Assembly (NCBI GenBank): GCA_041908795.1
Contig: JAYRER010000038.1
Span: forward strand, 1-9,951
Direction: 5' to 3'
From: CAYLHB01 sp041908795
GTDB lineage: Bacteria; Patescibacteriota; Minisyncoccia; Phycocordibacterales; UBA12088
DNA: 9,951 nucleotides
The notes under the pieces are model-generated. The model was given only the letters and a program-made list of their open reading frames with translations, searched no databases and was not told the DNA's origin. The position numbers and the translations under genes were made by a program. Positions 6,529-9,951 of the stretch are shown in pieces; position 1 is the stretch's first letter; the number at the start of each line of letters is the position of its first letter.

Positions 6529-8004
6529 ATGAGCAAAGAAGATACGCGTGCCGAAAACGAGTTGCGTGAGGAGCGACATCGAAAGCGCATTGTGCTTGAG
6601 GAGTCCGGCGTAGACCCTTACCCTTCCGTTTCGCACCGCACCCATGAGATTGGCGAAGTGCGCACGCACGCTGACGCGCTCCTAGAACGCGCGGAGCGGG
6701 TGGTGGTGGCTGGTCGCGTGACGAGTCTGCGCGAGCACGGAGGCACAGTGTTCTGTGACCTTCGCGATGGAACAGGGACGATACAGGGGTACCTTAAGTC
6801 TGACACGATGCAGGACCACTTTGTATCATTTCGTGAGTGTGTTGACCGAGGAGACTTTATTGAGGTTACTGGCAGTGTGGTAACCACAAAGCGCGGTGAG
6901 CTCTCGGTGCTCGCAACAGAATGGAGGATGCTTGCAAAAAGTGTACTCCCCATGCCCGTGGAGTGGTTTGGTATAAAAGACGAGGACGAGCGTTACCGCA
7001 AGCGCTACCTCGACATGTTCCTCTCCGAGGAGCTTCAGAAGAGGATGGTGAGGCGCAGTCGCTTTTGGAATGCCGCGCGGACCTTTCTGCTTCAGCGAGA
7101 TTTTATTGAGGTGGAGACGCCCGTGCTTGAAACCATGCCTGGTGGAGCCGAGGCACGTCCATTTACCACACACCATAACGCGCTTGACATGGAGGTGTGC
7201 CTCCGCATCTCGGCGGGAGAGCTCTGGCAGAAGAAGCTCCTTGTCGCGGGGTTTCCAAAGACGTTTGAGATAGGGAGAATTTTTCGCAACGAGGGCATGA
7301 GCCATGAGCACCTGCAAGACTACACCCAGCTTGAGTTTTACGAAGCATACTCCGACCTGGAAAAAGGGAAGGTGATGGTGCAGGAGCTCTACCGCACACT
7401 CGCCCAGCAGGTGTACGGCACGTCGCACTTTACCGTTGGGACATTTGAGGTGGATCTTGCAAGCGTATGGACCGAGGTTGATTTCTGCGAGGCGCTCACA
7501 AATGCGTACGGAGTGGATCCTCTTACCGCAACGCGCGAGCGGGTGGAGGAAGCGCTCGTGGCGCATGGGATTGCGTATGAGAAGAGCTCGCTCTCAATTC
7601 CGAGGGGTGTTGATCTTCTTTGGAAACAGCTAAGAAAAACCATAGCGGGGCCGGCCTTTCTTGTGAATGTACCCGTCTACCTCGAACCTTTGGCAAAGCG
7701 AAATGAGAGAGACGGACTCACCGTTGCACGCTTTCAGGTACTCCTCGCGGGTTCGGAGGTAGGGAAGGGGTTTAGCGAGCTCAACGACCCGGCCGACCAG
7801 AAGGCACGCTTCCTCGACCAGCAAGCAATGCGTGACATGGGTGACGAGGAGGCGCAGTTTGCCGATATGGAGTTTGTTGAGGCACTTGAGTATGGCATGC
7901 CACCGGCGTTTGGTTTCGGCGTCTCGGAGCGACTCTTTGCTTTTTTTGAAAACGTTTCCGCGCGTGAAGCCCAACTCTTTCCGCTGATGCGTCCACGACA
8001 TTAG
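6529..8004 (+). CDS. lysS: Lysyl-tRNA synthetase, class II
   Basis: Charges tRNA-Lys with lysine. The N-terminal OB-fold anticodon-binding domain (~57-140, with FCDLRDGTGTIQGYLK) is followed by the class II core: motif 1 region ~182-204, motif 2 at ~247-271 (EIGRIFRNEGMSHEH), and the LysRS-type GFSELNDPADQ at 414-424. Motif 3 is at 461-489 and ends in LFPLMRP. Motif 3 reads GFGVSER468 where typical bacterial LysRS has a GxGxDR-like sequence; the ATP-binding Arg is kept. Length 491 is normal. I choose the ATG at 6529: it lies 1 nt after greA and gives a charged N-terminal helix. The open frame further upstream lies over greA. No clear Shine-Dalgarno, so coupling to greA is likely. The first two thirds look visibly richer in G and C than greA or the downstream gap. 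Identification is secure; AsnRS was considered because of the ER in motif 3, but motif 2 and GFSELND are LysRS-type. Confidence 0.95.
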   Translation: MSKEDTRAENELREERHRKRIVLEESGVDPYPSVSHRTHEIGEVRTHADALLERAERVVVAGRVTSLREHGGTVFCDLRDGTGTIQGYLKSDTMQDHFVSFRECVDRGDFIEVTGSVVTTKRGELSVLATEWRMLAKSVLPMPVEWFGIKDEDERYRKRYLDMFLSEELQKRMVRRSRFWNAARTFLLQRDFIEVETPVLETMPGGAEARPFTTHHNALDMEVCLRISAGELWQKKLLVAGFPKTFEIGRIFRNEGMSHEHLQDYTQLEFYEAYSDLEKGKVMVQELYRTLAQQVYGTSHFTVGTFEVDLASVWTEVDFCEALTNAYGVDPLTATRERVEEALVAHGIAYEKSSLSIPRGVDLLWKQLRKTIAGPAFLVNVPVYLEPLAKRNERDGLTVARFQVLLAGSEVGKGFSELNDPADQKARFLDQQAMRDMGDEEAQFADMEFVEALEYGMPPAFGFGVSERLFAFFENVSAREAQLFPLMRPRH

Positions 8005-8036
8005 TGTTGCAGTACCTTCGGTCTACAAGACAAGAA

Positions 8037-8054
8037 GTCGACCAAAAGGTCGAC
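8037..8054 (+). terminator. Perfect hairpin 32 nt after lysS, possible atypical terminator
   Basis: GTCGACC, AAAA loop, GGTCGAC: a perfect 7-bp stem. It is followed by CCCCCTTCGTTT rather than a clean U tract, so it is a weak intrinsic terminator by sequence. It may instead act as a 3'-end stabilising stem. Position just behind lysS is the main reason to name it. Confidence 0.35.
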
Positions 8055-8109
8055 CCCCTTCGTTTCGTGACGCATCCGATTTTGCCTTTCGCGCGAATCA
8101 GCATTTTTG

Positions 8110-8140
8110 AAAAAGTACGACTTTCAGTCCGAAAGTACGT
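8110..8140 (-). terminator. Possible minus-strand intrinsic terminator
   Basis: On the minus strand a stem (ACTTTC/GAAAGT, extended by three pairs past a one-base bulge, 5-nt loop) is followed within two bases by TTTTT. No minus-strand gene recognised immediately upstream would use it; it could stop leak from the minus-strand unit at 8728-9331 or be a relic of a lost gene. Confidence 0.35.
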
Positions 8141-8319
8141 CGTCTGCCAATCTTCGCTCCCAGAGTAGAAATTTTTTTTAACACAATGAGGCAATGGTCA
8201 ATCAAGCATTTTTGCGTCGGCATCAGGTATCCACGAACCGCTCACATGATGATAGCTTTGCTGTTTGCCATCCATAGACTTTGTTCAGGGTTGGCAGATT
8301 AGGAAACGTAATAGCAGGG

Positions 8320-8380
8320 ATTACTGCTTAAACTGGTCAACCTACATTTCTAGATAGTAAACAAGCCAAAATTACTGCTT
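8320..8380 (+). repeat. 10-nt direct repeat flanking 41 nt
   Basis: ATTACTGCTT occurs at 8320-8329 and again at 8371-8380. The first copy also forms a small hairpin with AGCAG just before it (8313-8317). Ten bases can recur by chance in AT-rich DNA. It is noted because it lies at the upstream edge of the recombinase relic. Confidence 0.4.
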
Positions 8381-8518
8381 CAAAAGAAAATATCTCAGAG
8401 AAGAGAAAATTTCTAAAAAAGATTGGCTCGAACCTGTTTATTAGGGGATTGCGCGCTTGCCGTTTCTAAGTCATACACATGGAAAATCTTTCCGGATTTT
8501 CCATGCCTGACGCCATAG
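8332..8518 (+). pseudogene. C-terminal remnant of a serine recombinase, frameshifted
   Basis: Two plus-strand frames read consecutively give a sequence resembling the C-terminus of large serine recombinases of Parcubacteria. Frame 1 (8332 to the TAA at 8467) contains FLDSKQAKI and SEKRKFLKKIGSNLFIR. The next frame continues with CALAVSKS, YTWKIFPDFP and stops at TAG 8516-8518. The pattern (EKR..L..IGSN, a beta strand, then an aromatic-Pro-rich end) is what I recall of that family's tail. Removing one G from the GGGG run at 8444-8447 fuses the two halves into one 61-codon frame with no gap in the pattern. Upstream, a TAA at 8329-8331 closes the frame, and I find no catalytic-serine domain or zinc ribbon, so the gene is mostly gone. 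Recognition is from memory of the motif, without a search, and is moderately confident. It suggests an old mobile-element insertion next to lysS. Confidence 0.55.
8478..8505. repeat. Perfect 11-bp inverted repeat, 6-nt spacer
   Basis: CATGGAAAATC, TTTCCG, GATTTTCCATG. The arms are perfect complements. The palindrome covers the last part of the recombinase relic and the ATG at 8479 of the following weak ORF. No T run follows, so it is not an intrinsic terminator. Confidence 0.85.
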
Positions 8519-8667
8519 ACGACCGAGATTCTGCTCTTGTTCTGACAGGCACCCGCTCGCGGACTAGTTCAGAACTGCAAATTAGGTTCGTATTCAAAGA
8601 GAATTGGTATAGAGTGGAACTTTTAGTCGTGTCTGGAAATGGAATACACCAGAACTTGAGTGATTAA
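8479..8667 (+). CDS. Doubtful 62-codon ORF overlapping the recombinase relic
   Basis: Unrecognised. A moderately protein-like middle and end (LQIRFVFKENWYRVELLVVSGNG) argues weakly for coding. Against it, the ATG lies within the left arm of an 11-bp palindrome, there is no Shine-Dalgarno or promoter, and the first 13 codons overlap the recombinase relic in another frame. The body carries the nested inverted repeat at 8539-8575. An internal ATG at 8503 would give 54 residues. If real, the start would be hidden in a hairpin in the mRNA. It may equally be a chance frame in decayed element DNA. Confidence 0.2.
   Translation: MENLSGFSMPDAIDDRDSALVLTGTRSRTSSELQIRFVFKENWYRVELLVVSGNGIHQNLSD
8539..8575. 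repeat. Nested inverted repeat
   Basis: Outer arms GTTCTGA (8539-8545) and TCAGAAC (8569-8575) are perfect complements. They enclose a second palindrome, CCGC TC GCGG (8553-8562), and end next to ACTAGT. Possible recombination-site or RNA structure; no function can be assigned. Confidence 0.6.
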
Positions 8668-8702
8668 AAAAGTGAGGCACCTTGATGTTATCGCAGGGAC
8701 TC
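8666..8702 (-). terminator. Terminator of the minus-strand zinc-ribbon/small-ORF unit
   Basis: Minus strand: GAG, T, CCCTG, 9-nt loop, CAAGG, TGC, CTC, AC, TTTTTT. The stem is 8 pairs with one internal loop and one G-U pair, followed by a six-base U tract. It lies 25 nt past the stop of the 30-codon ORF. The plus-strand reading is followed only by GGGGTTTT, so it is weaker that way. Confidence 0.5.
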
Positions 8703-8727
8703 GGGGTTTTATGGTGTCCGTACTGAT

Positions 8728-8820
8728 TCAGAGGTGACCACAATAAGCGTTATTATGACCACGGGAAGGGCAGCAACCATACTGAGCCGCTTCTGAGTAT
8801 GGAATCGTCACTGCATCCAT
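8728..8820 (-). CDS. Small ORF, 30 aa, Cys/His-containing, strong ribosome binding site
   Basis: Unrecognised 30-residue peptide starting MDAVTIPYSEAAQYG and ending CGHL. It has Cys16, Cys17 and Cys27, plus His22 and His29, in its second half (CCPSRGHNNAYCGH), a plausible metal- or disulfide-binding cluster. It has no membrane helix and no signal peptide. The case for translation is AAAGGAG at 8826-8832, 5 nt before the ATG, the most canonical Shine-Dalgarno seen in the window. It starts 28 nt after the zinc-ribbon stop on the same strand and is followed by a terminator, so it sits properly inside a transcription unit. The frame is open further upstream to 9012 over the zinc-ribbon gene, but that part is a shadow. 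Two inverted repeats (8742-8754, 8777-8802) within it could argue instead for a structured RNA. Confidence 0.45.
   Translation of the reverse strand: MDAVTIPYSEAAQYGCCPSRGHNNAYCGHL
8777..8802. repeat. 7-bp inverted repeat inside the 30-codon ORF
   Basis: CCATACT (8777-8783) and AGTATGG (8796-8802) with a 12-nt spacer. A second small one, AATAA GCG TTATT, lies at 8742-8754. Confidence 0.6.
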
Positions 8821-8825
8821 GAATG

Positions 8826-8832
8826 CTCCTTT
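8826..8832 (-). promoter_or_regulatory. Shine-Dalgarno deciding the start of the 30-codon ORF
   Basis: AAAGGAG on the minus strand, 5 nt before the ATG at 8820. It contrasts with proS, mreB, mreC, greA and lysS, which lack one, and it is the reason the start is placed at 8820 instead of 9012. Confidence 0.6.
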
Positions 8833-8848
8833 ATTGAAGAATGTGTAA

Positions 8849-9331
8849 TTACAGAGCATTTTGTGCGATGAGAAACGCGAACCGAAGTATTTTTTCTTCT
8901 CGGTCGGGAGTACCCTCAGGTGGCATTTCGACGAGGTAGTCTTCTCCACCGTCTTGTGCCCAGGCTGGCCATGCTCCGGCGCAGACCAATGCAAAGAGTC
9001 GCCTAACTGCATCTCGGTAGTCTCGATCCTGTTCTTCTGTGGGAATTCGCTCGACCAGCGTCATTGGGATTCGCATTATCTGACGCGCTGGGTTACCCTG
9101 AACGTTTAACAAGGTTTGGAATACCGAGTGAATGCGTTCACACCCTTCGCGAGTGGGCGTTCTGTGGCAACTCCCACACTCGACCATGAGACGCAGTGGA
9201 TCAGATAATGTGTCAAGCGCGAAAAGTTCTGTCTCAGCAGCCCCACAGACTGGGCACATCGCAGTGTCGCACATTGGACAAACTCCATTTTTCTGTGAAT
9301 GAACAAGATCCCTTGAGGAGGGAATAAGCAT
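8849..9331 (-). CDS. Zinc-ribbon protein of unknown function, 160 aa
   Basis: Unrecognised soluble protein. The N-terminal part has three CxxC pairs: C18/C21, C26/C29 and C52/C55. C26/C29 with C52/C55 is the spacing of a zinc ribbon or rubredoxin-like knuckle; C18/C21 may add a second site. The rest is mainly helical and acidic at the end (RDAVRRLFALVCAGAWPAW, then EEKILRFAFLIAQNAL), with no membrane helix. Start choice: the frame is open to 9409, but a promoter with perfect TTGACA lies at 9362-9367 and predicts transcription starting close to the ATG at 9331, so I use that. The ATG at 9274, with GGAG 8 nt upstream (9283-9286), is a serious alternative: it would give a 141-residue protein keeping the core C4 ribbon. 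The gene leads a two-gene minus unit with the 30-codon ORF. That it codes is well supported; the role (nucleic-acid or protein binding) is only a guess from the fold. Confidence 0.7.
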   Translation of the reverse strand: MLIPSSRDLVHSQKNGVCPMCDTAMCPVCGAAETELFALDTLSDPLRLMVECGSCHRTPTREGCERIHSVFQTLLNVQGNPARQIMRIPMTLVERIPTEEQDRDYRDAVRRLFALVCAGAWPAWAQDGGEDYLVEMPPEGTPDREEKILRFAFLIAQNAL

Positions 9332-9337
9332 CAAAAG

Positions 9338-9367
9338 TATATAAGCACAACATATAATGCCTGTCAA
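9338..9367 (-). promoter_or_regulatory. Sigma70-type promoter of the zinc-ribbon gene, overlapping a plus-strand -10
   Basis: Minus strand: perfect TTGACA (9367-9362), 18-nt spacer, TATATA (9343-9338, 4 of 6). The predicted +1 is at or next to the ATG at 9331. A better -10 hexamer, TATACT (9341-9336), has an overlong 20-nt spacer. On the plus strand a perfect TATAAT (9353-9358) lies inside the spacer, but without a recognisable -35; it could serve the ORF at 9401. Confidence 0.55.
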
Positions 9368-9400
9368 GTTTACCTCGGGCAGTAGTCTTCCATTGCATGG

Positions 9401-9625
9401 ATGGTACATTTGTCACATCCCCTATTGCAGTGCGCGGCTCACTACGATAAGTTCGAAATCTTCTCGTCCAGGCAAGAGAAAAGCAGTTTGCTCGACATAG
9501 TACGGGATATTGGAACCTTTTGGAAGACGAATAAAGAGCATATCTGGCTACCAAATATAAAGCAGGGATTCTTTGGAATTACGAGACCGACTGAGAAGGA
9601 GATGGCTGAATTTTACGGTCGCTGA
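9401..9625 (+). CDS. Possible 74-aa protein of unknown function
   Basis: Unrecognised. From about residue 16 on it reads like a real soluble protein (DKFEIFSSRQEKSS, LLDIVRDIGTFWK, then PTEKEMAEFYGR), with balanced charge and aromatic content. The first 15 residues are less convincing and there is no Shine-Dalgarno at the ATG; a stop at 9383 limits the frame upstream. A TATAAT at 9353-9358 could give a ~36-nt leader. It is divergent from the zinc-ribbon gene and convergent with the membrane-protein gene, overlapping its 3' end by 13 nt. Competing minus frames here look less protein-like. Confidence 0.4.
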   Translation: MVHLSHPLLQCAAHYDKFEIFSSRQEKSSLLDIVRDIGTFWKTNKEHIWLPNIKQGFFGITRPTEKEMAEFYGR

Positions 9626-9921
9626 AACCAAGCAACAATCTTTCCTACAAAGAAAAAGAGTACGCTGTAAAGCATAATCGTAACTCCATAGACTGTTTTT
9701 GGAATACTCATATCAAAACCCCATTGAGTAGGGTCAGTTTTTTCGCATAAAGATAGTCCAACAAAAAACATAATGACTGAAATAAAGATAATCCACTTTC
9801 CAGTCCTTTTAGGTTTATATCCTCCTTGAATTGCAACCTTTGTGGTCCCGCCGATACCAATCCAAGCAGCGATAATTGCTACCAAAAGGCCACCTATTAC
9901 AGTAATTACTAATTGACTCAT
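9613..9921 (-). CDS. Small three-helix membrane protein, 102 aa
   Basis: Unrecognised. There are three clear hydrophobic helices at about 4-24 (ITVIGGLLVAIIAAWIGI), 42-59 (KWIIFISVIMFFVGLSL) and 75-97 (TIMLYSVLFFFVGKIVAW). A basic loop (YKPKRTGK) follows helix 1 and a polar loop (CEKTDPTQWGFD) follows helix 2; the positive-inside rule would put the first loop in the cytoplasm. The start at 9921 fits helix 1 directly. AAGGA lies 13 nt upstream, rather far, and an AT-rich stretch (AATAAT) before it could be a -10 with its -35 beyond the window. The 3' end overlaps the plus ORF by 13 nt. Coding is likely on composition and topology; the function is unknown. Confidence 0.65.
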   Translation of the reverse strand: MSQLVITVIGGLLVAIIAAWIGIGGTTKVAIQGGYKPKRTGKWIIFISVIMFFVGLSLCEKTDPTQWGFDMSIPKTVYGVTIMLYSVLFFFVGKIVAWFQRP

Positions 9922-9951
9922 ACCGAAACATTATTCCTTAAAAAGCAAAAA

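Larger units (their letters stand above)
8005..8331. other. Gap after lysS: hairpins, no gene recognised
   Basis: No convincing coding frame on either strand. The best plus frame is an unsupported 38-codon ORF from the ATG at about 8186, without Shine-Dalgarno. The stretch holds a perfect hairpin at 8037-8054, a bulged hairpin at 8117-8140, and a T8 run at 8172-8179 preceded only by a weak stem. Base composition becomes AT-rich after ~8165. No tRNA, tmRNA, SRP or RNase P RNA signature was found. Confidence 0.5.

Noticed and set aside
6826..7566. 246-codon minus-strand frame antisense to lysS
   Set aside because: The length comes from GC-rich antisense codons lacking stops; His/Leu/Cys-rich with no motifs, while lysS on the plus strand is unambiguous.
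8172..8179. T8 run as the lysS terminator
   Set aside because: The sequence before it forms only a three-pair stem with a three-base loop plus a few weak outer pairs, too weak to call.
7781..8194. Long minus-strand frame crossing the lysS 3' end
   Set aside because: Composition is not protein-like (runs of Arg, Thr, Ser, many Cys), it is antisense to lysS for over half its length, and it has no Shine-Dalgarno or promoter.
8215..8275. tmRNA-like tag-peptide reading around 8240-8275
   Set aside because: Short reading frames there vaguely recall tag peptides, but they do not end in the usual small hydrophobic Ala-rich tail, and no tmRNA 5' or 3' tRNA-like domain is present.
8313..8380. CRISPR-like or tandem repeat array based on the repeated ATTACTGCTT
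   Set aside because: Only two 10-nt copies, no third copy at regular spacing and no adjacent cas genes.
8415..8440. tRNA or tmRNA 3' end on the minus strand, suggested by GGTTCGAGCC
   Set aside because: The five bases on either side of the TTCGAGC loop do not pair (ACAGG against CAATC), no matching acceptor strand is found upstream, and no CCA or anticodon arm fits. On the plus strand the same bases encode Gly-Ser-Asn-Leu of the recombinase relic.
8728..9012. Full 94-codon minus frame ending with the 30-codon ORF
   Set aside because: Its first two thirds lie over the zinc-ribbon gene in another frame and are not protein-like; the Shine-Dalgarno marks the internal ATG at 8820 as the start.
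9234..9554. 106-codon minus frame opposite the 74-codon ORF
   Set aside because: Irregular composition rich in Arg, Thr and Ser, overlaps the zinc-ribbon gene and its promoter, and has no ribosome binding site.

Overview
The window most likely comes from a Candidate Phyla Radiation bacterium (Patescibacteria, Parcubacteria-like). The grounds are a compact essential-gene run with overlapping or nearly abutting genes, a 421-residue prolyl-tRNA synthetase with no room for the editing insertion, a lysyl-tRNA synthetase with a divergent motif 3, several genes that appear leaderless or nearly so, and a relic of a serine recombinase. The genetic code looks standard: TGA and TAG are used as stops at clear gene ends. 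The lineage assignment is inference from gene content, not a phylogeny.

Layout, left half (1-8004). The window opens inside the 3' end of an RseP-type M50 site-2 protease (+). A small minus-strand gene for a 119-residue anchored protein of unknown function converges on it and ends inside its own terminator. That gene and proS are fired by back-to-back promoters at 787-845. From proS the plus strand runs without a real gap: proS, mreB, mreC (overlapping mreB), a very small membrane protein in the mreD position, and mrdA (PBP2, joined by an ATGA overlap). This is a cell-elongation module of filament, scaffold and transpeptidase, but rodA does not follow mrdA. A new promoter at 6015-6042 then drives greA and lysS, which are 1 nt apart.

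Layout, right half (8005-9951). The character changes to a gene-poor, hairpin-rich accessory stretch. The gap after lysS holds two hairpins and, at 8332-8518, a decayed C-terminus of a serine recombinase broken by one extra G in a GGGG run. A weak 62-codon ORF starts inside an 11-bp perfect palindrome. On the minus strand there is a small transcription unit: a promoter with a perfect TTGACA, a soluble zinc-ribbon protein of unknown function, a 30-codon Cys/His-containing ORF with the best-placed Shine-Dalgarno in the window, and a terminator. The right end carries a doubtful 74-codon plus ORF converging on a 102-residue three-helix membrane protein. The right half reads as the footprint of a past mobile-element insertion carrying or flanked by small genes of unknown function. 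No CRISPR array, rRNA or convincing tRNA was seen.
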